A program made the position numbers and the translations under genes. From Pseudoxanthomonas wuyuanensis (GTDB lineage: Bacteria; Pseudomonadota; Gammaproteobacteria; Xanthomonadales; Xanthomonadaceae), in NCBI RefSeq assembly GCF_900215535.1, contig NZ_OCND01000002.1:434001-498000 (forward strand): a stretch of 64,000 bases of DNA. Direction: 5' to 3'. The first letter of the stretch is position 1, and each line of letters opens with the position of its first letter. The notes below the pieces were generated by a model. That model was not told the origin of the DNA, did not search any database, and saw nothing but the letters and a program-made list of their open reading frames with translations. Shown here piece by piece: positions 40,035 through 49,569 of this stretch.

Positions 40035-42968
40035 TCAGAAACGGGCTGTCCAGCGCATCCAGTAGAACCGGCCGATGGCATCGTAGGTCCGCATGTCGGT
40101 GGAGGCGTTGAAACCAGAATAGACCAGTGGCGGCTGACGGTCGGTGAGGTTCCGCACGCCGATCTGGATCGAACTGTTGTTCAGACCTTCGAACCGATAG
40201 CCGATCTGGAAGTCGGTCTGAGTGAACGATGGTACGCGACGCTTTGCCACATAACCAGGCTCGGTAACGTCTGCCACATCCGGTGCTTCATAGACATGAT
40301 GCACGTAACGAGTCGTCAAACTGGCACTAACATTACCAAGCCTCCAACTGATGTCGTTGAGGGCGCGCCAGCGGGCCAAGTTACCGAATCCAGAAGAGGT
40401 CGAGTCGACGAAAGTTCCTGCCAGTCCACTACTTTCCGGAATACCCGGGAAGGCACCTACGTCGCTGCTCGGGTCACCAGCCAATAGCCGTACGTCGTAC
40501 TCAGCCAGATAGGTGCTGTCCAAGTTCCAGCTGAACCTGCCCCATGAGGTTTCCGGGAACAGATACCGCAGACCAATGTCGACGCCGCTCGTCTTCATCG
40601 TACCGAAGTTGCCGATGAGATTGGTCATCTGTGCAACATCGCCGCTATCATCGCGAACGAAGGTATCGCAGAACCGGCCGAAGCTATAGCACTGGTTCAG
40701 CATTACGTTTTCGGGCAAGTTGGTGATGAAGTCATCCAGCTTCACACGCCAGTAGTCGACCGTCACGCTGAAGCCTTCAAGCCAACTTGGGCTGTAGACG
40801 AAACCGTAGGTCAGCACGTCACCCTGCTCAGGCTGCAGATTGGGATTGGCAACTTGGAACGAGGTGACTTGGCTGTTGCTCTGGCGGAAGGAGCCGTCGG
40901 TGGGTACCCCGGCACAAGCACGAGGGTCCGCCGTCGCTTGACCGGTGTAACCGTTGCAAGGGTCGGTGTAGGTATTTGCGCTGGGGACGGTAGGTGCAAA
41001 CAAGTCGCCAATGGTCGGAGCGCGGAATACGTCTGCATACGTGGCGCGAACCAATAGATCGGAAACCGGCTTCCATTCCACGCCGATCTTGGAATTGGTC
41101 GTATCACCGAAGTTGGAATAATCCGAATAGCGGGTGCCCAGAGATACGTTCAGCTTCTCGGCGAAAGGCATGTCAGAGAGCACAGGAATCAGCGCTTCGG
41201 CATAAATTTCGTTGACGTCGAACGAACCGTTGATGTCGCCGAAGGTGCAAGCTTCCTGGGTGATCTTACAGACTGTTTCGCCCGGCGGAATGATGGTCAG
41301 GAAATCGCTGGAGGAACTTGCTGATTCCTCTCGCCTCTCCACCCCGACAGCCAATGACATCATGCCAGCGGGAAGTTCAAACAAATCGCCGGTGACGTTT
41401 GCGCTGAAGACCTTCAGCACATTCTCATTCGTGTTGTGGATGGTCGGATTGATCAAATCCAGCGCGGCCAACTGCGCCTGGCCAGCGGGCGTGTTCGGAT
41501 CCGGTGCAGGTCCCATAAAGTTAACGGGCAAACAACCCGGAATGGCTGTTGCGGCGTCACCTGGAGTACGGACGCAGATCGGGTTGCCGGTTGCAGGGTC
41601 AATCATGGAAGGCCCCAGAGCCTCGGTCAAGGCGGGGCTGTACAGGTAACCACGTACCGTCGAAGACTGAGGAGTGCGACCGTAGCCATACGACGCGTCC
41701 CACGTCCAGCTACTATCGCCGAATGCTCCACGAAGGCCGGCCGTGATCTGGTACGTTTCTGTCTCGAAACGTGTGGTACGAGTCGGAATGAAGTCGCGCA
41801 GGCGCAGGCGGGCGTCGGTGATGTCTACACCGAAGGGGTTGTAGATGCTGTCCGCGCTGATCGGCACATTATCTACAGCGGCACGGCCATCGAACGGCAG
41901 TGGTGCGATAAAGAAAGCAGAGTCCGTGCGCAACCAGGAGCCGAGTAGGAAGGCCTCTACGTTGTCCGAGATCTGATAGTTTCCGCTCAAGAACAGCGCA
42001 GTGCGCTCCTGCGGCGTCAGGTTGAGGTTGCCGTCAGCCTGGAAGTTGTAGACATCAGCGGAGGGATTGAAACAGCGGAAGTCCGATTGCGACGAGCCGG
42101 GACTGCCATCGATGCGGGTCAATACTACATTGGATCCGGCTCCGCAATTTGGATCGGTAAGATCCACGCCAGTGGCGGCGGAGCGCGGCACGACATAGCG
42201 GCCGGTCAGGATGCGGCTGGTACCGCCAATGCCATGCTCACCGGCATACAGCTGGTAGGGTTGGCTGGAATAGGCGCGGTCAGCGGCGCTGACTGAATCT
42301 TCTTGGTCGTAACTGGCACCGAGCATCAGTCGCCCGCGCTCACCCGTCATGCCGAAGATGGCGTCATAGCGTTCCGTATTGGCGTCGCCACGTGAAGAAA
42401 CACCATAGAAAGCGCTGGCTTCCAGCCCATCAAAATTCTTGCGAAGGATAAAGTTGACTACGCCGCCGATGGCGTCTGATCCATAAATCGCCGAAGCACC
42501 GTCCTTCAGAATCTCAACACGTTCGATTAGGCCCATCGGGATGGAGTTGATATCGACAGCACCGTTGGCATTGGAAACGGTACCGATCCAACGCCTGCCA
42601 TCTACTAGGACCAAGGTCCGGTTCACGCCCAAGCCACGCAGATCTACGGTGGCCGCACCCGCGCCGCCACCGTTGTTCACCTGTGGATTGGTAGCTGCGC
42701 CAGAGATGGCTGGACTGCGCTGCAGGAATTCGCCTACGGTTGCAGCACCGGAATTCTCGATAGTCTGGCGATCAATCGTGAACACTGGGCTGGAGGTTTC
42801 CATGTCTGCGCGCTTGATGCGTGAACCGGTAACCTCGATGGTGTCCAGAGTCTTCGCTTCGTTGCTGGCTTCCTGTGCGAATACGGCCCCCGTACTGGCG
42901 ATGCTGGCCGTACTCACAGCTAGGGCGAAGCTGATCGCCTCGCGCAGCTTTGTGGTCTTCTGGTTCAT
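40035..42968 (-). CDS. Large TonB-dependent receptor A
   Basis: A 977-residue outer-membrane receptor. The extended signal peptide MNQKTTKLREAISFALAVST is nearly the same as that of receptor B. After cleavage near VFAQEA come the TonB-box-like TIEVTGSRIKRADMETSSPV, the plug motifs VDLRGLGVNRTLVLVDGRRW and VEILKDGASAIYGSDAIGGV, and a long barrel with FRAPTIGDLFAPTVP and NPNLQPEQGDVLTYGFVYSP, ending IGRFYWMRWTARF with the terminal aromatic. The loops are long, as in receptors for oligosaccharides or peptides rather than siderophores. No Fur box is seen upstream. It lies just before the 2OG dioxygenase and is probably co-transcribed with it. Confidence 0.92.
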   Translation of the reverse strand: MNQKTTKLREAISFALAVSTASIASTGAVFAQEASNEAKTLDTIEVTGSRIKRADMETSSPVFTIDRQTIENSGAATVGEFLQRSPAISGAATNPQVNNGGGAGAATVDLRGLGVNRTLVLVDGRRWIGTVSNANGAVDINSIPMGLIERVEILKDGASAIYGSDAIGGVVNFILRKNFDGLEASAFYGVSSRGDANTERYDAIFGMTGERGRLMLGASYDQEDSVSAADRAYSSQPYQLYAGEHGIGGTSRILTGRYVVPRSAATGVDLTDPNCGAGSNVVLTRIDGSPGSSQSDFRCFNPSADVYNFQADGNLNLTPQERTALFLSGNYQISDNVEAFLLGSWLRTDSAFFIAPLPFDGRAAVDNVPISADSIYNPFGVDITDARLRLRDFIPTRTTRFETETYQITAGLRGAFGDSSWTWDASYGYGRTPQSSTVRGYLYSPALTEALGPSMIDPATGNPICVRTPGDAATAIPGCLPVNFMGPAPDPNTPAGQAQLAALDLINPTIHNTNENVLKVFSANVTGDLFELPAGMMSLAVGVERREESASSSSDFLTIIPPGETVCKITQEACTFGDINGSFDVNEIYAEALIPVLSDMPFAEKLNVSLGTRYSDYSNFGDTTNSKIGVEWKPVSDLLVRATYADVFRAPTIGDLFAPTVPSANTYTDPCNGYTGQATADPRACAGVPTDGSFRQSNSQVTSFQVANPNLQPEQGDVLTYGFVYSPSWLEGFSVTVDYWRVKLDDFITNLPENVMLNQCYSFGRFCDTFVRDDSGDVAQMTNLIGNFGTMKTSGVDIGLRYLFPETSWGRFSWNLDSTYLAEYDVRLLAGDPSSDVGAFPGIPESSGLAGTFVDSTSSGFGNLARWRALNDISWRLGNVSASLTTRYVHHVYEAPDVADVTEPGYVAKRRVPSFTQTDFQIGYRFEGLNNSSIQIGVRNLTDRQPPLVYSGFNASTDMRTYDAIGRFYWMRWTARF

Positions 42969-43065
42969 TCTCTCTCCGAGTGAGTCTAGTGCCTAGGGAT
43001 GCCTGGCCGGCAGTCCAAATGCAGCCGCCAAGAAGCCAGGTTTCCCAATCATAGACTTGGTTTCA

Positions 43066-43085
43066 GAAGAATTAAAGTGTCGTTA
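43066..43085 (-). promoter_or_regulatory. Leader motif shared by the two large TonB receptors (copy A)
   Basis: On the minus strand TTAACGACACTTTAATTCTT lies about 98 nt before the start codon of receptor A. An aligned copy (TTTACAAGACTTTAATTCCT) lies about 102 nt before receptor B. The core ACTTTAATTC is the same in both. It may be a promoter element or an operator. Confidence 0.5.
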
Positions 43086-43299
43086 ATCTCCATAATTCAT
43101 AGCATTTGAGCACTCATTCCCGATTTTATGAACCCGAACCGTTCAGGGAGTAAAAGCGATTAGGTTGGCGCACCGCGTGGCCCCAGAAGATTGCCCATGC
43201 AAAAGATCAGGCCGGTCGCTGGCCAAGCTAGGCTGCACTCTTTAGCTCGGCGGCGGGAGGGTGTCATGGTCAAGGGTATGGTGATTCAACGGCGGGGCT

Positions 43300-44530
43300 T
43301 GATAGCTGGAGCAGGGGCCTGCTGCAGCGCAGCGCGATGCTGGAATGCCTGGGACCGGGGTTGTGACGGATGAGGTCTGTGGCCAGACGAGCCGAACAGG
43401 CGGACTCGCGACCTGCCCGCTATTGGAGGATTCGATCGAACTGCCGACGCCGCGGTGCTGGTGCACATTCGCTGGTGCGACTCATGGTTTGATTCGCAGG
43501 CCCGGTCAAGTCTGGCTCGGAGCGTGCTGCGTCTGTCTGGCAGACCTCGATCCTGCCCGTGACAAGCTCGTCTGGCGGCCAATTACCCATTCAGCTTCAC
43601 GGCCTGGTCCCGCGGCACGCTTTCGCGGCGGTTTCGGCTTGCCCCGGTGCAGGATGGTGACCCCTTCGACCTCGCGGCCGCGATAGCCAGGATCCACGAC
43701 CGCCGTCTTCGGCTTCTGCCCGCTAACGAGCCCGAGCTGCTCAAGCTGTTCTTCCAGCATGTGGCCGTCGCATGGGGTGCCTGCAAACCTCCGTGCGCCG
43801 ACCACCAGCCCCTTCCGGCGGGGCACGGCAATGCCCACCTTCACCGAACTCGTACGGCTTGCGCGCCTTGCCTTTGCCGATGCACTTCACCTCCGGCGCG
43901 TGCAGCGCATACAGCTTGCCGCTGTCCTTCGGACGCTGGCTCCGGACCCGCTCAGCCTGCTCCAGCCAGACCTGCATCTGGTCGAGGGTGGTTGCATCGA
44001 GGGTGTCCAACTGCCGCCCGATATCCCGGGTCACTCGGCCCAGCAGTGTGCGCTGGCGCGCAACGCCCGACGCATCCGCTTGAACCGGCGCGCGTGCGCG
44101 TGCCGCCCGGCCTTCCTGGCCAGACCGGAAGCTTCACGGTCGTAGGCCTGCCCAGCCTTATCCCGTTGCGCCGGCTCAGCAGTGCCAGCTTCTTGCGCGC
44201 CATTTCCAGCAGCCGGCTATCGGTCGGGTGGGTGATGGCCTTCCTCCTGTACCGTGGTATCCACCATCACCCGCGACGGTTCCCGGGTATCGACCGCCTT
44301 CATCGACCGTGCCGCAGCAATCGTCTGCGCCAGCAACTCTTCCATCCCTACCTCGCCCAGCCGCTGACGCCAGCGCGTGAGCGAACTCGGGTTGCACGGT
44401 AGCTTCGTCTGGAACACCACCCGGTGAAGAGCTGCCAGTACGGGTTCTCCAACCAGCGCACGCAGACATCCTCGTCCGACAGATCGTAGGCGTGCTCGAT
44501 GAACGCTGGATTCGACGTGATTCAATCGCC
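43300..44530 (-). pseudogene. Decayed IS5-family transposase
   Basis: Read on the minus strand, consecutive segments of one transposase appear in different frames: FIEHAYDLSDEDVCVRWLEN (from about 44506), NPSSLTRWRQRLGEVGMEEL and VMVDTTVQE (about 44390-44255), ARKKLALLSRRNG (about 44200), TRDIGRQLDTLDATTLDQMQ with KARKPYEFG (about 44030-43840), and VVDPGYRG with GVTILHRGKPK (about 43700-43650). These are the N-terminal and DDE-domain motifs of IS5-group transposases (first Asp in VDTT, second in VVDPGY). At least three or four frameshifts break it, and I could not find intact terminal repeats. It lies between the two receptor/sulfotransferase sets. Confidence 0.85.
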
Positions 44531-44596
44531 ATGTGAATCGAAAGTCAAAACGCCCGTTGCGACTCTATGGAAGACTGGTGATGTCGTTCGAGAGCT

Positions 44597-46171
44597 TCAT
44601 TCACAAGAGATGCCCGAATCCATCAGCATCTGTTTGAGGCCGTCCATCTGCGTGCCGTAGCGCTTCCATCTGCCCAGGGCTGAACGGTAGATACCTTCGC
44701 GTACCTGTACGGCACTGGCGGTGGCAACTGGTGCGGCGTTTTTCTCGAAGCGTCGACAGGCCTCATCCCAAGGTAGGTTGCAATGGGAAAGTAATTTCCT
44801 GATGTTTGCCTCCTGCTCCTCGACCAGAGATTCGTAGCGAACTTGCAATATCCTGCCGGGGAGGGCTTGGTCCCAATGCGCCATCAGCCGATCGAACAGA
44901 ATGTAGTAGTTGCCCGTGTCCATTAGATCGTAGGAATAGTCGAAATACGGAGATTCGGGTGCGAATAGCTGTCTGAAATTGCTTAGGCAAGTGTCCATGG
45001 GATTGCGCCTCACGCACACGATTTTCGCGTTTGGCAGCGACATGGCGATGTACCCCAGGTACATGAAGTTGTGCGGAAGCTTGTCGGTGAAGAATGGGGA
45101 CGAGCCCACTAGTGGCTTGGTGCTGGCCAAGTAGGCTGCTCCCAATCTCTCCCAGTCAATATCCGTGGCTTTGGAAATGTGTTCGGGATTGAACATCTCG
45201 AATCCTGGCCCACCTAGTGCCCTTTTCCAGGCGGAGGGAAAGCAGTGCAGTTCGCCGGCTGAATGTACAAGCGGATGGCTGGACAGGATCCTATCCACCA
45301 GCGTGGTACCGCTACGGGGCATGCCGACTATGAAGATCGGCCCTTCCTCGCTGCAACCTGTGGGAGACAAGGCTGCTTCTGCCCATGGGAAGTTGCAGGC
45401 CAGCGCGTTGAATAACGCGTTCTCTCGCTCCCTCGAATATCCCAGCAGAGATTTTGGCGTATGCTTGCCAATGGAGTAGTGGTTGAAGGCTTTTTCGTAC
45501 TCCCCTATGTCTTCCAATTCTTTGGCCAAGGCCATGTTCAAGTAAGTTGTGGCGGTCACTCTGCCGACTACACCGGCAATGAGCCTGGAAAGCCTCGGGA
45601 TATGATTGGAGGCAATGGTTTGCTTGCGGATTTGTGCCAGAGAATGATGTGCCCTCCAATGATGAGGGTTGATGGCCAGACAGGCTTCGAGTTCGTGTTC
45701 GGCTTCCTCCAGTCTGCCGAAGAATGTCAGGGTCGTACCCAGGTTGAATCTGAATCCATCGTTCGTCGGCGTGATGCCGACCGCACGCTGGAATGCAATC
45801 AATGCGTTGGCGTGAGCATGGCATTGGCTGAAGATCACGCCAAGAGTGTCGTGAGCCAGGGCGTCTCCGGGGGCCACCCTTTCCATTGCGCGCTCGGCTT
45901 CCTGCAGCGCTGCGCCATAGTCCTGTAGCGAAGCATGGGTCCGGGCTAGGAGCAGTCTGAATTCCATGCGAGAGCCGTCCAGTGCCGCTGCCCGTTTCAG
46001 GTGGCCCAACGCTGAGAGGTTTTCATTGCGCTCTAGCAGTGACACGCCGGCAATGTAATGCGCGTCAGGATCCTGCGGCGAGCTGTCCAGTACTCTGGCT
46101 GCCAACGCTCCGGCTTGTTCCCAGCGGCACTGCTGCAGGGCGACGATCGCCTGCTGAATATCCGGATGCAT
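44597..46171 (-). CDS. TPR-sulfotransferase fusion protein B
   Basis: A 524-residue protein with the same layout as fusion A: TPRs over about 1-215 (IQQAIVALQQCRWEQAGALA; AHYIAGVSLLERNENLSALG; FRFNLGTTLTFFGRLEEAEH), then a sulfotransferase domain with the PAPS loop G283-MPRSGTTLVDRIL and the 3'-phosphate site VRRNPMDTCLSNF. Also seen are SSHPLVHSAGELHCFPSAW, FFTDKLPHNFMYLGYIAMSL and RYESLVEEQEANIRKLL. ATG at 46171 (MHPDIQQAI) follows AGGAA; an upstream Met at 46273 is less likely. It lies downstream of receptor B on the same strand, with a terminator between them, so transcription is probably separate. Sequence identity with A is limited to motifs, so the pair is not a recent duplication. Confidence 0.87.
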   Translation of the reverse strand: MHPDIQQAIVALQQCRWEQAGALAARVLDSSPQDPDAHYIAGVSLLERNENLSALGHLKRAAALDGSRMEFRLLLARTHASLQDYGAALQEAERAMERVAPGDALAHDTLGVIFSQCHAHANALIAFQRAVGITPTNDGFRFNLGTTLTFFGRLEEAEHELEACLAINPHHWRAHHSLAQIRKQTIASNHIPRLSRLIAGVVGRVTATTYLNMALAKELEDIGEYEKAFNHYSIGKHTPKSLLGYSRERENALFNALACNFPWAEAALSPTGCSEEGPIFIVGMPRSGTTLVDRILSSHPLVHSAGELHCFPSAWKRALGGPGFEMFNPEHISKATDIDWERLGAAYLASTKPLVGSSPFFTDKLPHNFMYLGYIAMSLPNAKIVCVRRNPMDTCLSNFRQLFAPESPYFDYSYDLMDTGNYYILFDRLMAHWDQALPGRILQVRYESLVEEQEANIRKLLSHCNLPWDEACRRFEKNAAPVATASAVQVREGIYRSALGRWKRYGTQMDGLKQMLMDSGISCE

Positions 46172-46377
46172 CTGATGAATTCCTGTAGTCGTTGAATCGC
46201 ATCCACTGAGGACTGTCATGCGGGCATCGGCCGTGTGATGAGTCATGCATGCTTCCCGCATTGTGCCAAACACTGGCCGCGGCAGATCGAACCCAAGGTC
46301 GCATTCGAACTCGCACTGCGCCTAACCCGGGACTTCACCGGTGTTGAGAGCACGTGGCTGGCTTCTTTTCTGGCGGC

Positions 46378-46411
46378 AAAAAACTACAGCCCCTTGCGGG
46401 GCTGTAGTCGA
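46378..46411 (-). terminator. Rho-independent terminator of receptor B
   Basis: CGACTACAGCCCCGC on the minus strand pairs with the following GGGGCTGTAGT around a short loop and is followed by six T (46383-46378). It lies about 30 bp after the stop codon of receptor B. Confidence 0.9.
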
Positions 46412-46440
46412 TGCAAACAACCTCTGATGCTATAGCAGGA

Positions 46441-49308
46441 TCAGAACTTCTGCTGGTAACGGGCGTAGAGGAAGCGACCCAGGTCGTGACCGCCGTAGAA
46501 CGAAAAGCCAGAAGCCGGGCTGGTGAAGAAGATCGGTGGATCCTTGCCGAATACGTTGTTGGCGCCGATCGCGATCCGTGCGTTCCATGGGGCAGACCAG
46601 CTTACCTGCAGGTCGTGGAAGGTGACCGAGCCAACACGGTTCATTGGAACGACTGAGCCCTGAGTCCATGGGGCCTGGTAATTCGGGTGCGAGCAATGCT
46701 CGTCGAAAAAGCACTCTTCCTTGGCGCCGGAATTATAGCGCATGCCCCAGGTGACGCCGAAATCGTTGAGAGTCCAACCCAGGTTCAGGTTGGAGCGGAT
46801 GCGGAAATTGACGCCGTTGTTGTCCGCGATGCCGTTGCTCTGTTCCGGGACGGTGTCTGCATCATTGGTCGACTTGAGTTCGTAGAGGCTGACGTAGGTC
46901 GTTGACCACTTCGCGTTGAATCGACCGTAGTCGGTATCCAGAACGTAGTTCAGATCCAGGTCGTAACCTTCGGTCTCGGTGTAGCCGGCATTGCGGCCAC
47001 CATACGACAAGTTGGTGACGATGTTGCCGAGGGCCGGATCACGCGAGAACAGGCCGCAACGGCTTTCGATCAGCGCCACGTAGCAGTCGCTCAGAATGTC
47101 GTTCGGGTGATCGGAAACGACCGTGTTGTTGATCCTGATGTTCCACCAGTCCAGTGCAACGGTCAGGCCCTGTGCAAAGCTGGGGCTGTACACGAAGCCG
47201 ACGGTCTTCGACTTGGAGAATTCCGGTTCCAGGAAGGGGTTGGAACCCGAGCGGAATGGTACCGGAGTCTGGGCGGCGGGTGTGTCGGTGACTTCGAAGC
47301 CCTGCTTCAGCTGGCGGTAGTCGGCAGGCACGTCCTGGAGACAGCGGGGCGAACCGGCGGCGTCTCCAAAAACGCTGTCGCAAGGGTCACGGAAGCCCGT
47401 GGTAAAGGTGTCCGTAGTGCCGCCGTACAGGTCGCCGATGGTCGGGGCGCGGAAGCCCTCGGACCAAGTAGCCCGGACCAGCAGATCGTCGATCGGACGC
47501 CACTTCAGGCCGAACTTGTTATTGGTGGTGTCGCCGAAGGTGTCGAAATCCGAGTAACGGGTGGCCACGCTCAGGGACAGTTCCTTGGCGAAGCTGAGGT
47601 CGGCCAGAATCGGGATGTTCAACTCGGCATAGACTTCATCCAGCGAGTATGAACCATAGGTCGGACCAGAAGCTAAGTTGGTGGAGTTGCCCGACTGCGC
47701 AATGGCGTCCGGAGTGAAGCCACCTTCTTCCTTGCGGTGTTCGACACCCACCGCGAAGGCCAGGTCGCCGGCCGGCAGCGTCCACAGCGAACCCGTCAAG
47801 TTGGCGAAGTAGTTGTTGGTCTCGGTTTTGCCCAGCGCGTGTTCCTGCTTGTACAGGAACGCCTGCACTGCTGGATCCTCCAGCGAGTTGGCCACTGCGC
47901 CAGTGCCGAAGCCGGCAAACGGGTTCCACGGCACACAACCGGCGATGACGCTGTCCGGCGCCCCGTTCTGGCCCTGGGTACCGCAGACGATCTGGCCCTG
48001 AGAATTCATGAACGACGGACCCACCGCCAGGCGGATGTTGGGGATATACAGGTTGCCGTTGTTGATGATCTGGAGGTCGTTCTCGTTGTACATGTAGCCG
48101 GCATCCCAGTCGAAATACCGGTCACCGATGTTGAACGAGCCTTCCAAAGCCGCGGTGAAGCGCCAAGTGGTCTGATTGGTGTCCGTGGTGCGCGGCACTT
48201 CCCATCCACGGCGACGCCAGTTGACCGGGTCGGTACCGCCAGTCGGGTTGAAATAGCTGGCGGCGGACATTGGGGCCTGGATGGCGGCAGCTTGGGACTG
48301 GGTCGGATAACCGGCGATCTGACGGAACGACTGGCGTTTGGTGTAGCCCAGGTCGGTAACGAAACGGACCTTATCCGTCAAATCGTAGTTTGCGCTGACG
48401 AACAGTGAACGGCGTTCGAGCGGAGTGAGCGTATGCATCTGGTCGCTCGGCTTGCTGGTGTCATCCGCCGTCTGGTTGTGCCAACCACCGGGACCCAGCG
48501 CATCGCTGCCACGATCGGCGACCTGCCAGGGGCCGGTGCTGCCGACGCGCCAATTGCCCCACTGGCCGACGACCGTGGTGCTGTACTGCGGGTAGCCCGG
48601 ATAGCTGTCGTTGGTAAACCAGCGGTCGCGAGCCCAGACACCGTCTTCCTTGTGGTACTCGGCCCCGATGGTGAGCGAACCGCGATCGCCTGCCATGCCG
48701 ATCATGAAGTCGTAGGTCTGTTTCTGCCCATCGCCCTCGTCGTACTGGCCAAAGTAGACATTGGCTTCGGCGCCTTCAAAGTTCCGGCGAGTGATGATGT
48801 TGATCACACCGGCCATGGCATCGGAGCCATAGATAGAGGAAGCGCCGTCCTTCAGGACATCGATGCGCTCAACCACGACAGACGGTATGGTGGAAACGTC
48901 TTGGAAACCATCGGGGCTGATGCCCAATCGCTTGCCATTGAGCAGCACCAAGGTGCGCTGAGCCCCGAGGTTGCGCAGGTCGATGTATTGGCCACCGGCT
49001 TCCTGGTTGGCCGTCAGCGGCGAGGTGCGACTGAAGGTTGGATTGCCCGCGGAACTGATGTTTTGCAGGATGTCGGCAACGGTGTTGAAGCCACCGGCCT
49101 GGATATCTTCGCGACTGATCGTCAGGACCGGCTGCGCGTTCTCAAGTTCGACCTGGCGGATGCGGCTGCCGGTAACTTCAATGCGGTCCAGCGTGGTTGT
49201 TTCCGTTGCTTCCTGGGCAATGGCAGCGCCAATACCTGCGGACGAAACTGTTCCGACCGCAAGCGCGAAGGTAATCGCGTCACGGAGTTTGGTGGTGTTG
49301 CAGTTCAT
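46441..49308 (-). CDS. Large TonB-dependent receptor B
   Basis: A 955-residue outer-membrane receptor, related to receptor A. The signal peptide MNCNTTKLRDAITFALAVGT (cleavage near AIAQEA) is followed by IEVTGSRIRQVELENAQPVL, plug motifs YIDLRNLGAQRTLVLLNGKR and IDVLKDGASSIYGSDAMAGV, and barrel motifs FRAPTIGDLYGGTTDTFTTG and LEPEFSKSKTVGFVYSPSFA; the end is LGRFLYARYQQKF. Long loops rich in W, Y and P (e.g. WARDRWFTNDSYPGYPQYST) suggest a large ligand such as a glycan or peptide. It has its own terminator and a leader of about 250 bp with the motif shared with receptor A. Confidence 0.92.
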   Translation of the reverse strand: MNCNTTKLRDAITFALAVGTVSSAGIGAAIAQEATETTTLDRIEVTGSRIRQVELENAQPVLTISREDIQAGGFNTVADILQNISSAGNPTFSRTSPLTANQEAGGQYIDLRNLGAQRTLVLLNGKRLGISPDGFQDVSTIPSVVVERIDVLKDGASSIYGSDAMAGVINIITRRNFEGAEANVYFGQYDEGDGQKQTYDFMIGMAGDRGSLTIGAEYHKEDGVWARDRWFTNDSYPGYPQYSTTVVGQWGNWRVGSTGPWQVADRGSDALGPGGWHNQTADDTSKPSDQMHTLTPLERRSLFVSANYDLTDKVRFVTDLGYTKRQSFRQIAGYPTQSQAAAIQAPMSAASYFNPTGGTDPVNWRRRGWEVPRTTDTNQTTWRFTAALEGSFNIGDRYFDWDAGYMYNENDLQIINNGNLYIPNIRLAVGPSFMNSQGQIVCGTQGQNGAPDSVIAGCVPWNPFAGFGTGAVANSLEDPAVQAFLYKQEHALGKTETNNYFANLTGSLWTLPAGDLAFAVGVEHRKEEGGFTPDAIAQSGNSTNLASGPTYGSYSLDEVYAELNIPILADLSFAKELSLSVATRYSDFDTFGDTTNNKFGLKWRPIDDLLVRATWSEGFRAPTIGDLYGGTTDTFTTGFRDPCDSVFGDAAGSPRCLQDVPADYRQLKQGFEVTDTPAAQTPVPFRSGSNPFLEPEFSKSKTVGFVYSPSFAQGLTVALDWWNIRINNTVVSDHPNDILSDCYVALIESRCGLFSRDPALGNIVTNLSYGGRNAGYTETEGYDLDLNYVLDTDYGRFNAKWSTTYVSLYELKSTNDADTVPEQSNGIADNNGVNFRIRSNLNLGWTLNDFGVTWGMRYNSGAKEECFFDEHCSHPNYQAPWTQGSVVPMNRVGSVTFHDLQVSWSAPWNARIAIGANNVFGKDPPIFFTSPASGFSFYGGHDLGRFLYARYQQKF

Positions 49309-49409
49309 TCTCTCTCTCCCGAATAGGGGTGAACACTTAGGTAGCCCTCAGCACAACCAAACGTTGAAAGCTGCAAAGTGAGGGGTGACCGGATACTAGT
49401 CGGATTCGG

Positions 49410-49432
49410 AGAGGAATTAAAGTCTTGTAAAG
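49410..49432 (-). promoter_or_regulatory. Leader motif shared by the two large TonB receptors (copy B)
   Basis: TTTACAAGACTTTAATTCCT on the minus strand, about 102 nt before the start codon of receptor B; see the copy before receptor A. The flanks are AT-rich in a GC-rich genome. Confidence 0.5.
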
Positions 49433-49569
49433 ATTTAAGAATAACGACGTAAATTTGACACCGCGGCCGCGGGGTCGAGTTAACCCAATGGGGATGCCTG
49501 CAATGCTGCGCTACGACGCCAACGAGAAGGCAGCGGGTGCTCCGACCCTACGGCAGGGTATGTCCCGCC

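Noticed and set aside
43506-44525. Several short open frames as separate genes
   Set aside because: Together they read as one frameshifted IS5-type transposase.
37593-46171. Identification of the sulfotransferases as RaxST
   Set aside because: They carry long TPR domains, are about twice as long, and no raxA, raxB or raxX-like gene lies near.
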